Notes: generated by a model from the letters alone, not told the origin. A stretch of DNA of 64,000 nt from Halomonas sp. M20 (GCF_020622265.1 NZ_JACNMQ010000008.1:62001-126000); one strand, 5' to 3'; positions 46,015 through 55,160 are shown, numbered from the stretch's first letter. Numbers and translations are program-made.

Positions 46015-46818
46015 ATGAGCGACTCCGTCGAACTCTACTATCAAGACAGCATCGAGCAAGACAGCAGCGCGCAGGATGGCGTGCCGTTGGTCGTACTACA
46101 TGGCTTGTTCGGCAGTGCGGATAACTGGCGTTCTCATGTCAGGAAATGGCAGCAACAGCGCCGAGTAATCACCGTGGATTTACGTAATCATGGGCGCTCT
46201 CCTCACGCCGACGAGATGAATTATCGTGTAATGGCTCAAGATGTGATAGCGCTGCTTGATACACTCGAGATCGAGCGCTGCGATCTTTTAGGTCACTCCA
46301 TGGGGGGCAAAGTGGCCATCACCGTGGCCCGCCTGGCGCCCGAACGCTTGACTTCGCTGATTGTCGCGGACATCGCGCCCGTCGCCTATGGCCACGATCA
46401 CGACAGCGTCTTTGCCGCCCTTCACCGGGTCGTGGAGGGTGAGCCTACTTCCCGCAAGGAAGCCGACGCATTGATGGCCGAAGCAGTGGAGACACCGGCG
46501 GTGCGTATGTTCCTGGCGACCAATTTGGTACGTGATGGCGACGGCGTGATGCGCCTGCGGGTCGGTCTCGATGAAATCGAAGCGGCTTATGAAAATATTA
46601 TCTCTGAGCCGGCGGGCGAGGGGGCGTATGAAGGCCCGACATTGGTTTTACGTGGAGCAAATTCTGACTACGTCAGCGACAAGTTATTGCCTCAGTTAAA
46701 AGAAGTGCTACCCGAAGCCGAGATCAAGACGCTGGATGCCGGGCATTGGCTGCATGCCGAGGCGCCGGAAGCGTTTCAGCAGGCGGTGAATGGGTTTCTT
46801 GCACGTCGTCTCCTCTGA
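46015..46818 (+). CDS. YbfF-like alpha/beta-hydrolase (esterase)
   Basis: A 267-residue soluble hydrolase. VVLHGLFGSADNWRSHVRKW holds the oxyanion-hole region, LLGHSMGGKVAITVARL the nucleophile Ser elbow, and LDAGHWLHAEAPEAF the catalytic His. The HGLFGSxDNW and DLRNHGRSPH segments are typical of YbfF. E. coli YbfF acts on acyl-CoA and short esters; the true substrate is unknown. AAAAGGAAG lies before the ATG. It is convergent with the fusion nuclease gene, 17 bases away. Confidence 0.85.
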   Translation: MSDSVELYYQDSIEQDSSAQDGVPLVVLHGLFGSADNWRSHVRKWQQQRRVITVDLRNHGRSPHADEMNYRVMAQDVIALLDTLEIERCDLLGHSMGGKVAITVARLAPERLTSLIVADIAPVAYGHDHDSVFAALHRVVEGEPTSRKEADALMAEAVETPAVRMFLATNLVRDGDGVMRLRVGLDEIEAAYENIISEPAGEGAYEGPTLVLRGANSDYVSDKLLPQLKEVLPEAEIKTLDAGHWLHAEAPEAFQQAVNGFLARRLL

Positions 46819-46835
46819 ATTTTCAAGCCAGGGTC

Positions 46836-48227
46836 TCATGCCAATAATGGCCGAACCTCGAGTTGCTCGGGCTGGTTATTCAGAAAGCGGTTGAGAATCT
46901 TGTAGGTATCCACATCGAAACGCGCTTTCTGTGTGGTCAGGGAGGCTAGCTCAGGTTCATCGAGATGCTCCAGGCTTCCCAGATAGCACCAGTGATCGAC
47001 GATATGCCAGACCTGTTTACCGTCCTGAGCGGTTTCGCCAAAAGCGACGCGGCCAGGCCAGGCCCACTGCTGGACTCTGAGTCGCTCAAGGGCTTCTCGA
47101 GCACGGTTAGCATGGGCCTCCAGAGGTTCCTTGCCGCAGCAAGCCCCGGCACAGTGTCCCAGCTGCTGCGCAAAACAGCGGCCCTTGCCGCTGGTCAGGC
47201 CGAGTACCTGGGGGCATAGCTGGTACTCCTCGGCAATCTGACCCAAGGCGTTGCGTGCATCCTTGCGTGCGCGAAACAGCCCATAGAGGGTCAGCTCCCG
47301 GGAAAGATCGAGACTGTCGTCATCGACCAGGCTGGGCGCAAGCTCATCCTCCGGCCAATGCCAGCTGACCAGGCGGCTTTGACGGCGTAATTGCCGGTTA
47401 TGTACCGGCATCAGTTCCTTGATCAATTGCGCCTCGAGCAGTTGAGCGCCTAAATCTCCCGCAGTTTCACGCCACTCCAGATCGTGAATCTGCTGACTCA
47501 AACGCATTTCTCGGTCGTTGCGATGGTCGCTGTTGAAGTGGCTGAGTACCCGGCTGCGCAGATTGACGCTCTTGCCCACGTACAGGATGGCCCGATTCTC
47601 GCCGTAGAATAGATAAACGCCAGGACGTTCCGGCAGGGTTTGCAGTCGAGTCGGATCGAGATGCGCCGGCAGGCTAGACTGACGCAGCTGGGCACGAACC
47701 AGGGCTTCGAGCTGTTCTCCTTCGTGCTGATGCTGCCAATATTGCCAGAGCGCCAGCATTGCCCGGGCATCGCCTTCCGCGCGATGACGGTCGAAGTCTC
47801 CCAGGTCATGGCGTTTGAGTAGTGCGTCGAGATTGTGGTGGCGCTGCTGGGGCGCCAGGCGGCGTGATAGCTTGAGGGTGCAAATCACACTGGTGCTGTA
47901 GTCTAGGCCGGCCCGCTTGAATTCATTGCGCAGAAAGCCGTAATCAAAGCGCGCATTGTGGGCCACTATGGCATCACCGCTGAGCCAGGCGAACAGCTCG
48001 TTGGCCAAGGCCTCGAAGGTGGGGGCGCCATTCACCATGGCATCATCGATACCGGTGATCTGCTGTATGTGCCTTGGGATATCCGTCTGTGGATCGATCA
48101 GCGCGGTAAAGCGTTCGATGATTTGGCCATCGATGACGCGCAGAGCAGCAATTTCGGTAATTCTATCTCGGGTGGTGCGGGTGCCGGTGGTTTCCAGATC
48201 GATAAAAACGAGTGGGCGATCATTCAT
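46836..48227 (-). CDS. DnaQ-like exonuclease fused to a GIY-YIG (UvrC/Cho-like) nuclease
   Basis: A 463-residue two-nuclease fusion. Residues 1-170 are a DEDD exonuclease: FIDLETTGTRTTRDRITEIA (D9, E11), VAHNARFDYGFLRNEF and HRAEGDARAMLAL. Residues about 195-290 are a GIY-YIG domain: RPGVYLFYGENRAILYVGKS and LRSRVLSHF. The remaining C-terminal part contains several Cys (CPQVLGL, CFAQQLGHCAGACCG), as in UvrC/Cho homologues. Such fusions exist in other gammaproteobacteria and probably act in DNA repair; exact role unproven. No helix-hairpin-helix domain is seen. Confidence 0.85.
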   Translation of the reverse strand: MNDRPLVFIDLETTGTRTTRDRITEIAALRVIDGQIIERFTALIDPQTDIPRHIQQITGIDDAMVNGAPTFEALANELFAWLSGDAIVAHNARFDYGFLRNEFKRAGLDYSTSVICTLKLSRRLAPQQRHHNLDALLKRHDLGDFDRHRAEGDARAMLALWQYWQHQHEGEQLEALVRAQLRQSSLPAHLDPTRLQTLPERPGVYLFYGENRAILYVGKSVNLRSRVLSHFNSDHRNDREMRLSQQIHDLEWRETAGDLGAQLLEAQLIKELMPVHNRQLRRQSRLVSWHWPEDELAPSLVDDDSLDLSRELTLYGLFRARKDARNALGQIAEEYQLCPQVLGLTSGKGRCFAQQLGHCAGACCGKEPLEAHANRAREALERLRVQQWAWPGRVAFGETAQDGKQVWHIVDHWCYLGSLEHLDEPELASLTTQKARFDVDTYKILNRFLNNQPEQLEVRPLLA

Positions 48228-48290
48228 AAAAGCGGCGCAATTTCCTTGCCAAGTATGGCGATAATCTTCATGAGCGGGGGCAACGCTCTA

Positions 48291-49457
48291 TCATCCTTGC
48301 GGTGAAGCGTCATTCTGAAGCAGTTCTCCATCGATATCGACCGCAAGTCGTCTGGTCGAGGTTGCCGTTTCGATCAGACCACGGCGCAGTAAATAGGTTT
48401 CAAGCTGCTGATAACGTTGCCGTTGTAATGCGATAGGGCGCAACGCCAGATAGCGCAGCACTTCTGGCCAGGCCCGTGCATTGGCCGGGGTGTCGATCCC
48501 GGGCTCAGCCGTGCGCACCAACTCCCAGCCTTGTTCTGGATGATTGATGAGCCAGAGAGTCGCTTTCTCCACTGCACTGAAAAACCGTTCGATATCCCGT
48601 CGGTGCCGACTCAGTAAGTCCCGGTTAGCGACAACGACTAGTTCGTCATAGGCCGGTAGTTCGCTTTCGTCCACCATGAACTCGTTGACGACTATGCCTT
48701 GCTGAGCCAGCTGACGGCGATCCACATGGCGCATGGTACCGATGACCGCATCGACCTCTTTATTTGTCAGTGCCGCTATCAGAGCAAAATCGACATGCTG
48801 AAGCGTTATGTCACTTAGGCTTGTAGATTGATCCTTGAGCATGGCGTCCAGCCATATTCGGGCTGAGCCTTCATGCACGTAACCGACTGTTTTTCCCTTC
48901 AATTGTGATAGCTGTTCGATACCGGTGTCTTGTCGTGTCAACAGAGTGGCAAGCGGTACCGGCACCAGGGCGCCAACGCGCACTAGTGGTAGACTCCGCT
49001 TGACGAGTAGATGCAGCTGCAGCTGAGAGGTCAGAGCCAACTCGGCTCGCCGGGCAGCGACCAGTTTGGGAGCAACACTCGGGTCCGCAGGCGTGATCAG
49101 GGTAACGTCCAGGTTTTCCTGATCGAACAAGTCACGTTCCCGAGCCACGATCAAAGGGGCGTGATAGGGCGTCACGTACCAATCGAGCACTACCCGCAGA
49201 GACCGTTGAGTGGGCAAGGTCAGGGGGTCCGACACCGTGTCGATGAAAGGGAGTTGCTCTTGAACCTGGGCTCGAACCGGATCACGAATGACAGAAAGGT
49301 CATTCGACAAAGGGGCTTTTAGCTCGATTGAGGCATCATTCACCGTTGCAGAGGCTTCAGGAGTATCGCTGCTATGTACTTGTACAACGGTGACAATTGC
49401 GGCAACCACGACTAGTAATATGACGAGTGCCTGTTTATGGGGCAGTTTCAGCAGCAT
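48291..49457 (-). CDS. Membrane-anchored THI5/NMT1-like substrate-binding protein (orphan)
   Basis: A 388-residue protein. One N-terminal hydrophobic segment (ALVILLVVVAAIVTVVQV), with no clear cleavage site, likely anchors it to the inner membrane. The rest resembles ABC-type THI5/NMT1 binding proteins: LDWYVTPYHAPLIVARE, DVTLITPADPSVAPKLVAAR, LKGKTVGYVHEGSARIWLDA and AVIGTMRHVD. The family binds pyrimidine thiamine precursors, taurine-like sulfonates or similar compounds. No ABC permease or ATPase gene is beside it, so it may serve a distant transporter or work as a sensor. Confidence 0.7.
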   Translation of the reverse strand: MLLKLPHKQALVILLVVVAAIVTVVQVHSSDTPEASATVNDASIELKAPLSNDLSVIRDPVRAQVQEQLPFIDTVSDPLTLPTQRSLRVVLDWYVTPYHAPLIVARERDLFDQENLDVTLITPADPSVAPKLVAARRAELALTSQLQLHLLVKRSLPLVRVGALVPVPLATLLTRQDTGIEQLSQLKGKTVGYVHEGSARIWLDAMLKDQSTSLSDITLQHVDFALIAALTNKEVDAVIGTMRHVDRRQLAQQGIVVNEFMVDESELPAYDELVVVANRDLLSRHRRDIERFFSAVEKATLWLINHPEQGWELVRTAEPGIDTPANARAWPEVLRYLALRPIALQRQRYQQLETYLLRRGLIETATSTRRLAVDIDGELLQNDASPQG

Positions 49458-49654
49458 TGCTTTCTCATCTATTCGATGTTTCCCAAGATCAAACCCGGCG
49501 ATAGTCAGACTAACCTTCAGGTTGCAGCTTGCCTAGCATAGGTGATGCTGGGCTCAATTCCTTAACCTCTTTATGTTTCCAAGTTTGAGATATGTGATGC
49601 ATCTTCGATTTGCCGATATGGCATACTTAGTACCCTTTTTTTCTTGTTGCCGTC

Positions 49655-51364
49655 ATGGATAGTATCAATACTCTTTTTCTGTTTGCTGGTTCGCTGATCG
49701 CGCTTAGTGTGCTGGCTAGTCGTTTGTCCTCCATATTCGGTTTGCCACTTCTGCTTATCTTTCTTGCAGTCGGGATGCTCGCCGGTGAAGACGGCATTTT
49801 AGGTATCGAGTTCGACAGCTACTCCCTGGCGTTTATCATCGGACATCTGGCGCTGGCGATGATTCTGCTCGACGGCGGGCTGCGCACGCGCATGAAGACC
49901 TTCCGCGTCGGGCTCAGGCCGGCACTCTCTCTAGCGACGTTTGGTGTCTTCATTACCAGCGCCGTGGTGGGTGGCATTTCAATGTGGTTCTTTGAGCTGA
50001 GCCTCGCGGAAGGGTTGCTGGTGGGAGCGATCGTGGGCTCCACGGATGCCGCCGCAGTTTTTTCGATGTTGCGAGGTCAGGGGGTCAGTCTCAACGAACG
50101 GGTCAGCGCGACTCTCGAGATCGAATCCGGTACCAACGATCCGATGGCCATATTCCTGACCATTACGCTGGTCGAGATTCTGATGGGTGGCATTGGCGGA
50201 CCGCTCGAGATGCTTTTGATGTTCGGCAAGCAATTTGGTCTAGGGCTGGCAATTGGTGTCGGTGCTGGCTGGCTCTCAGGTCGCTTATTGAGAACCATGG
50301 ACCTGGCTCCGGGTCTTTACTCATTGCTGGCGCTTGCCCTTGGTTTTTTTGTGTTTGGTCTTACCAGTGCGCTGGGAGGCAGCGGGTTCCTGGCAATTTA
50401 TCTGACCGGGTTGATGATCGGTAATCAGCCAGGGCGGCATCTCAACTTTATCCTGCCGGTACACGATGGTCTGGCCTGGCTCAGCCAGATCGGATTGTTC
50501 CTGGTGCTGGGTCTACTGGTGACACCAAGTGAAATGGTCGAGTATGGCGTTCCCGGTGCGTTACTGGCCCTGGTACTGATTTTCATCGCGCGTCCATTGG
50601 CGGTCATACTGGTCATCAAGCCCTTCTTTAGCTTTCGCTGGCGCGAGGTCGCATTCATATCCTGGGTCGGATTGCGCGGCGCGGTTCCTATCGTCCTTGC
50701 CATCTTTCCGGTGGTTGGCGGGGTCGAGAACTCGGCACTCTATTTCAATGTCGCTTTCTTCGTAGTGTTGATATCGCTTCTGATCCAAGGGACGACACTT
50801 CCTGTCATGGCTCGCTGGACAAAGGTTGAGGTGCCGGTCAGCGTTGTGCCCAACCGCCGCGGTCCTCTAGGCATACTGCCGGAAAACGATTTTGAAATGT
50901 TCGTTTACGAGGTCAACAACGAAGCGCTTGAAGATGTACCCATTCGCTTGCTGCGATTCCCTTCCGGCGCTCTTATCTCAGCGCTGTTTCGTCAGCATGT
51001 CATGCTTCATCCCAAAGGCAGCACGCTGTTAAAGCTTGAGGATGTTATCTGTGTCATCGGACGCAGCGAGGATCTTCCGGCACTCAACCGTCTTTTCAAT
51101 GGCGATGCTCGTCTTAAGCGCGAGCGCGCGTTCTTTGGTACCTTTACGCTCGATGGTGCCGCCCTGATGGGCGATGTTGCCAGCGCCTATGGACTCACGC
51201 TGAGCCCGGGTGAGCAGCATATGACTCTGGGGGAGTTCATTTCATTGCGAGTCGGCGGTCACCCGGTAGTCGGTGACGATGTTGGCTGGCATGGTATTCA
51301 TTGGGTCGTCAGTGTCATGGAGGGTAACAAAGTGACCAAGGTAGGGCTCAGGTTGTATCAGTAG
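49655..51364 (+). CDS. K+/H+ antiporter of the NhaP2/CvrA type
   Basis: A 569-residue inner-membrane antiporter with about 12 segments. The core motifs are GSTDAAAVFSMLRGQGVSLN and SATLEIESGTNDPMAIFLTI (TDA and ESGTNDP), and ISWVGLRGAVPIVLAIFP. The cytoplasmic C-terminus carries a TrkA_C-like domain (EVNNEALEDVPIRLLRFPSG, LLKLEDVICVIGRSEDLPAL) and a further end domain, matching E. coli CvrA (578 residues). It would regulate K+ and volume under osmotic change. A terminator follows. Confidence 0.88.
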   Translation: MDSINTLFLFAGSLIALSVLASRLSSIFGLPLLLIFLAVGMLAGEDGILGIEFDSYSLAFIIGHLALAMILLDGGLRTRMKTFRVGLRPALSLATFGVFITSAVVGGISMWFFELSLAEGLLVGAIVGSTDAAAVFSMLRGQGVSLNERVSATLEIESGTNDPMAIFLTITLVEILMGGIGGPLEMLLMFGKQFGLGLAIGVGAGWLSGRLLRTMDLAPGLYSLLALALGFFVFGLTSALGGSGFLAIYLTGLMIGNQPGRHLNFILPVHDGLAWLSQIGLFLVLGLLVTPSEMVEYGVPGALLALVLIFIARPLAVILVIKPFFSFRWREVAFISWVGLRGAVPIVLAIFPVVGGVENSALYFNVAFFVVLISLLIQGTTLPVMARWTKVEVPVSVVPNRRGPLGILPENDFEMFVYEVNNEALEDVPIRLLRFPSGALISALFRQHVMLHPKGSTLLKLEDVICVIGRSEDLPALNRLFNGDARLKRERAFFGTFTLDGAALMGDVASAYGLTLSPGEQHMTLGEFISLRVGGHPVVGDDVGWHGIHWVVSVMEGNKVTKVGLRLYQ

Positions 51365-51393
51365 TCTCGGCGAGTTCCTTATCAAGAGGACGA

Positions 51394-51414
51394 CGGCGCC
51401 CTCGGGCGCCGTTC
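51394..51414 (+). terminator. Terminator of the K+/H+ antiporter gene
   Basis: Stem ACGGCGCC/GGCGCCGT with a tight CTCG loop lies about 30 bases after the stop. The T-run is short (TT-C-T), so strength is moderate; it may also serve the convergent DUF2501 gene. Confidence 0.6.
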
Positions 51415-51433
51415 TGAAGGGATAGAGATACCC

Positions 51434-51883
51434 TTAGCCACCGAGAAACGAAGACATTGCTTTATCGGCGATAGTACCGCAGACCTTTTCGCCCATCTTG
51501 TCTTTGAGGCTGCTCAAGTCGAAGCTCTTGCCTTCTTCCTGACCTTTGAGAATGCCGCTCATGCCTTGCTGGTAACCCTCATCTTCGGACGCTTTCTCAT
51601 GTCCGCCAAGTTTGCCCAGCAATTTATCCTTGGCAGTCTGGGTTACGCTCTTGCTGTACCCCTGTTCCTGACAGTAGCCGAGCACACCTGCCACGTTGCT
51701 CATGCTGCCAAGATCGAAAGAACCCGAAGAGAGCGAACTCAACAAGGAGCCACCGCCGGATGAACCGCCGGACATGAGGCCGCCCGCTTTTTCCTTGACG
51801 CTATCCATGCTCGATGCCGAACTAACAGGTACTAGAGCGACGGCGGCGATTAGCCCCGCGATGCAAGCAAAGTGTTTGTTCAT
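51434..51883 (-). CDS. DUF2501 (YjjA-like) exported protein
   Basis: A 149-residue secreted protein. A signal sequence (CIAGLIAAVALVPVSSAS) is followed by a Ser/Gly-rich linker and the domain NVAGVLGYCQEQGYSKSVTQ, LLGKLGGHEKASEDEGYQQG and KMGEKVCGTIADKAMSSFLG. Two Cys (in GYCQ and KVCG) may form a disulfide. This matches the DUF2501 family of E. coli YjjA. Function unknown; the compartment should be periplasm. Confidence 0.8.
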   Translation of the reverse strand: MNKHFACIAGLIAAVALVPVSSASSMDSVKEKAGGLMSGGSSGGGSLLSSLSSGSFDLGSMSNVAGVLGYCQEQGYSKSVTQTAKDKLLGKLGGHEKASEDEGYQQGMSGILKGQEEGKSFDLSSLKDKMGEKVCGTIADKAMSSFLGG

Positions 51884-52072
51884 ACAAAGAAATCCTTATC
51901 CGAATCGTTAATTGGACTGTTACTTCATGGCGCGGGTTCAGCATGGCGGGTGTAGCGCCCATCTGTAAAGATGAAGCGTCAAGAAAGAAAGCAAGCCAAA
52001 AGATACGTGGGCGTGGAAAAGGAAGGGCGACGAGAATGGAAAGGGAGCTGATCACAGCTCCCTGCCGAGCGG

Positions 52073-52615
52073 TCAGAACTGGTAGCTTACGCCCGCACTG
52101 ATAGCGCTGACTTCATAGTCGGACTTGTCCAGGTAGGACATGTATTCAAGCGTTCCTGAGAAGCGCGGTGAGAAGAAATTGACTTCGCCGCCGACACCGA
52201 AGGAGAATCCGGAGTCGTCGTCGCTCTCGGATCCGTAAGGGGTATCCAATGTACCCTCTACTTGAGCAAAACCGGCCAGTGCATAGATCGAAACGTACTG
52301 AGTAACAGGCAAATGACCAACAGCGTAAGCGCCAAGAAGATGGTCGATCTCTGCCGTTGCATTGGCGTCGTACCCATCGACTGTCACATCATCGTCGGAA
52401 AGCCCTAAACCCACGCGACCCTCGACAGAGAAATAGTCGGTAAGATAGTGCCCTAGACGTCCGACGACCATAGTAGGATCCGCTTCTACATCGTAATCGG
52501 CTTCGTAGCTGACCTTGGCATATTGGAGGCCTGTGTAAGTCGTACCGGTATTATCAGCAAGCGCGGGGCCGGATATGAGTCCAGCTAGAATGAGTACGCC
52601 CATTTTTGATTTCAT
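52073..52615 (-). CDS. Small outer-membrane beta-barrel protein
   Basis: A 180-residue protein with a signal sequence (GVLILAGLISGPALADN) and about eight amphipathic strands such as TYTGLQYAKVSYEADYDVEA, YFSVEGRVGLGLSDDDV and VSIYALAGFAQVEGTLDTPY. It ends in AGVSYQF with the terminal Phe typical of outer-membrane barrels. The loops are very acidic (GSESDDDSGFSFG). Similar OmpA-like 'porin family' proteins act as small barrels; whether it forms a pore is unknown. It is transcribed alone. Confidence 0.8.
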   Translation of the reverse strand: MKSKMGVLILAGLISGPALADNTGTTYTGLQYAKVSYEADYDVEADPTMVVGRLGHYLTDYFSVEGRVGLGLSDDDVTVDGYDANATAEIDHLLGAYAVGHLPVTQYVSIYALAGFAQVEGTLDTPYGSESDDDSGFSFGVGGEVNFFSPRFSGTLEYMSYLDKSDYEVSAISAGVSYQF

Positions 52616-52859
52616 GTTTACGATCTCTGCGATGAGTACGCGATATTGGCCATGCGAGCGGTAGAATTGCCCGTGGCCGCCATGGATATAAAGCAGACTA
52701 ATGATAGCGCTACGAGATCATGCCAAAATGTCGAGAAGGGGCGCTTCATGGCGCTAACTCAATGTTTTACAGGCTTTTAAGGATATTTTGCAGAAGAGGA
52801 AGGGGAGTAAAAGTTAGACAAACAAAAAGCGCCGCAAATTGGGCGCTTGAATTCAAAAG

Positions 52860-52950
52860 TGGCGGAGGGACAGGGATTCGAACCCTGGGTAGGCTATTAA
52901 CCTACGCCGGTTTTCAAGACCGGTGCATTCAACCGCTCTGCCATCCCTCC
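52860..52950 (-). tRNA. serT: tRNA-Ser (anticodon UGA)
   Basis: A 91-base gene with encoded CCA. On the minus strand the acceptor stem GGAGGGA pairs with TCCCTCC, followed by G and CCA. The anticodon loop is CTTGAAA (anticodon TGA) on a CCGGT/ACCGG stem, followed by the long variable arm of class II serine tRNAs (GTAGGTTAATAGCCTAC), and the T loop GGTTCGAATCC. In E. coli serT also lies close to yccA and tusE, as here. Confidence 0.98.
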
Positions 52951-53128
52951 GGCTCACGGCGCTAAATACTACCAATTTTGGCTGATTCGTCAAGAGCTTT
53001 GGCAATCATAAGGTTAAACCTCTTGCTTTCAACTAAGCTGAACGAAAAGGACATTTCGGCATGGCGGCTAACCTCATCCCTGAATCGATGGTTCGCCATG
53101 GATGACTTATTTCAGGAGAAACCAAGAT

Positions 53129-53422
53129 ATGCCAGACAACATCACCCGAGTGCCAGTTGAAAAGGCCCACGGGCTTCAGCTTGCGGATTTGCATGTAGTA
53201 GGTGCGGTCGGGCGCCACGACGACTCTCATCGCTATGTCGAGCTGATGAACGATCCGCAGTACATGCCTGCCAATGGCGCTGCCGGTGTCGGGGAAACAT
53301 CCAGCCTGCTATTGGTCGAGGTCGATGATCCCAACGATCCTGAATGCCTGCGTGACGCGATAGAGACCCTGATGGAACTTGAGTATTTCGAACAGCGCCA
53401 GCATCATTTCAAGCAGTATTAG
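53129..53422 (+). CDS. Small conserved-looking protein of unknown function
   Basis: 97 residues, acidic, soluble. It contains KAHGLQLADLHVVGAVGRHD, NDPQYMPANGAAGVGETSSL and an acidic helical C-terminal half (DPNDPECLRDAIETLMELEY). The ATG at 53129 has CAGGAGA upstream, which supports real translation. I recognise no family. It lies between serT and another small gene, both on the plus strand. Confidence 0.6.
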   Translation: MPDNITRVPVEKAHGLQLADLHVVGAVGRHDDSHRYVELMNDPQYMPANGAAGVGETSSLLLVEVDDPNDPECLRDAIETLMELEYFEQRQHHFKQY

Positions 53423-53548
53423 AGGGTATGTAACCAGGCGGGCGCAGGCGAAGATGGCGACCTCCTGCTCACTCAGCGCCTTGCTTGACATGGCTGCTAT
53501 CATCATCGACGGTTGATTCAATCCACCACGGAAACACAGGAGCACGAC

Positions 53549-53824
53549 ATGGAAATCACGATCCTAAACACCGGTGAAGATAACGATGAGTTTCATGAAT
53601 TGGCAGCAGGCGAGCTAGGCTCGACGATTCGCAAGGCTGGCAAGGACTACATTGGCAGCAAGAACCTTTCGGAAAACCAGCTGCGCGAAATGCAGCAAAA
53701 CGATGAGCAGGCGTTCACGCAGCTGGAAGAAGAGATGACCCGGCACGCCTTGGAAGTCGCTAAAGTTTCTCATAATACGTCAGTGGCGTTGCGTTTGAAT
53801 CTTGACGGCTCCAAGCAGCCCTAA
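53549..53824 (+). CDS. Small acidic protein of unknown function
   Basis: 91 residues, soluble, strongly acidic, mostly helical by eye (LSENQLREMQQNDEQAFTQL). CAGGAG lies before the ATG at 53549, and a clear terminator follows 29 bases after the stop, so it looks like a genuine single-gene unit. I recognise no family. Confidence 0.6.
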   Translation: MEITILNTGEDNDEFHELAAGELGSTIRKAGKDYIGSKNLSENQLREMQQNDEQAFTQLEEEMTRHALEVAKVSHNTSVALRLNLDGSKQP

Positions 53825-53853
53825 GCGCATTTAGGGCACAGTGGGATAGAAGC

Positions 53854-53880
53854 AAAGGGCCTCGCTTGGCGGGGCCCTTT
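53854..53880 (+). terminator. Terminator after the small acidic gene
   Basis: Stem AAAGGGCCTCGC/GCGGGGCCCTTT with a TTG loop (one G-T pair). It ends in TTT but has no longer T-run. Confidence 0.75.
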
Positions 53881-53993
53881 GCCGTGGCCATCGTATTTAT
53901 TCGCAAGCGTTGACCTAGAGGCACTTGCTTAGGGAACGATCTGCCGGCATCCTTGGTCTATTGTTCATATTCCAATCTTTAGGAGCTTACTCC

Positions 53994-54665
53994 ATGGCTT
54001 ATCAGCAGTCGTCGCATGTGACTGAGCGTCAGACTAGCGCGGTCAGTACCAACAAGGTACTGCGCAATACTTATATGCTTCTGGCAATGACGCTGCTTTT
54101 CTCAGCCGTCACTGCAGGAGTCGCCATGGTCATGGGCGTTGGCCAGATGAACATTTTCGTGTTCTTCATTGGCGCCTACGGCCTGATGTTTCTGGTCCAC
54201 AAGACTGCCAACTCGGCGATGGGCCTGCTTGCGACCTTCGCTTTCACAGGCTTTATGGGCTTCACCCTGGGGCCGGTACTGAGCCTTTATCTGTCGATAC
54301 CCAATGGGGCGCAGTTGGTGATGACGGCGCTTGCCATGACTGGCGCGACCTTCCTGGGCCTGTCTGCCGTGGCACTGATCACCAAGAAAGACTTCAGCTT
54401 CCTAAGCAACTTCCTGCTGGCGGGCGCCATTGTCTTGGTACTGGCGATGGTCGTGGCGATGATCTTCAATATCACCGCTCTGGCCCTGGCCGTTTCTGCC
54501 GGTTTCGTGCTGTTCTCCTCCGCGGTGATTCTGTACCAGACCAGTGAGATCGTGCATAGAGCCGGCGAGACCAACTATATTCTGGCCGCCATCACGCTTT
54601 ATGTCTCGATCTACAACCTGTTCATCAGCCTGCTATCCATCTTGGGTGTAATGAACAACGATTGA
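53994..54665 (+). CDS. yccA: Bax-inhibitor-1 family protein YccA
   Basis: A 223-residue inner-membrane protein with seven hydrophobic segments. Family features are NTYMLLAMTLLFSAVTAGVA, the run GFTLGPVLSLYLSIPNGAQL and the C-terminal ILYQTSEIVHRAGETNYILA with acidic residues typical of BI-1 channels. E. coli YccA modulates the FtsH protease at the membrane. The ATG at 53994 has TAGGAG upstream. It is near tRNA-Ser(UGA) and tusE, as in E. coli, and is followed by a strong terminator. Confidence 0.9.
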   Translation: MAYQQSSHVTERQTSAVSTNKVLRNTYMLLAMTLLFSAVTAGVAMVMGVGQMNIFVFFIGAYGLMFLVHKTANSAMGLLATFAFTGFMGFTLGPVLSLYLSIPNGAQLVMTALAMTGATFLGLSAVALITKKDFSFLSNFLLAGAIVLVLAMVVAMIFNITALALAVSAGFVLFSSAVILYQTSEIVHRAGETNYILAAITLYVSIYNLFISLLSILGVMNND

Positions 54666-54688
54666 TCGATCGGTGCTGGGTGTTTCAT

Positions 54689-54725
54689 GTGGCCTCGCCT
54701 TTCAAGGCGAGGCCACTTCGTTTTT
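54689..54725 (+). terminator. Rho-independent terminator of yccA
   Basis: A 13-bp stem GTGGCCTCGCCTT/AAGGCGAGGCCAC with a TC loop is followed by TTCGTTTTT. Confidence 0.9.
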
Positions 54726-54757
54726 ATGAATTCGTCTCCACGGAGTAACAGTGTGCC

Positions 54758-55150
54758 ATGCGTTATGCGCTACTCGTCCAGGGCGCCCCGTACAGCCATC
54801 AGGCGGCGCACTCGGCGCTGAGGTTCGCCTCCGCGTTGATCGATCGGGGCCATCGCCTCGAGACGGTATTTTTTTACCATGATGGCGTCTACAACGCCCA
54901 ACGGCTGGCTGCGCCACCTCAAGATGAGCCACATTTGATCGAGGCCTGGCAGCGCTTGCACCATGAACAAGGCACTGCGCTATTGGTCTGTGTTGCGGCG
55001 GCATTGAAGCGCGGTGTGATCGATGAGCGCGAATCGCGTCGTCATGGTATGCAGGGGCATAGTCTCGCTGCCTCTTTTGAGCTCACCGGGGTAGGCCAGC
55101 TTGTCGAAGCCGCAATGACTCATGATCGTCTGGTGACCTTTTCACCCTAG
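54758..55150 (+). CDS. tusD: tRNA 2-thiouridine sulfur-relay subunit TusD
   Basis: The 130-residue TusD receives persulfide sulfur from TusA within the TusBCD complex for s2U34 of tRNAs. The DsrE fold is evident: YALLVQGAPYSHQAAHSALR and the active-site Cys in LLVCVAAALKRGVIDE, matching the Cys of E. coli TusD. The acidic ends and length agree. First of a tusD-tusC-tusB-tusE run, each gene close behind the last. Confidence 0.92.
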   Translation: MRYALLVQGAPYSHQAAHSALRFASALIDRGHRLETVFFYHDGVYNAQRLAAPPQDEPHLIEAWQRLHHEQGTALLVCVAAALKRGVIDERESRRHGMQGHSLAASFELTGVGQLVEAAMTHDRLVTFSP

Positions 55151-55160
55151 GATGAATTGA

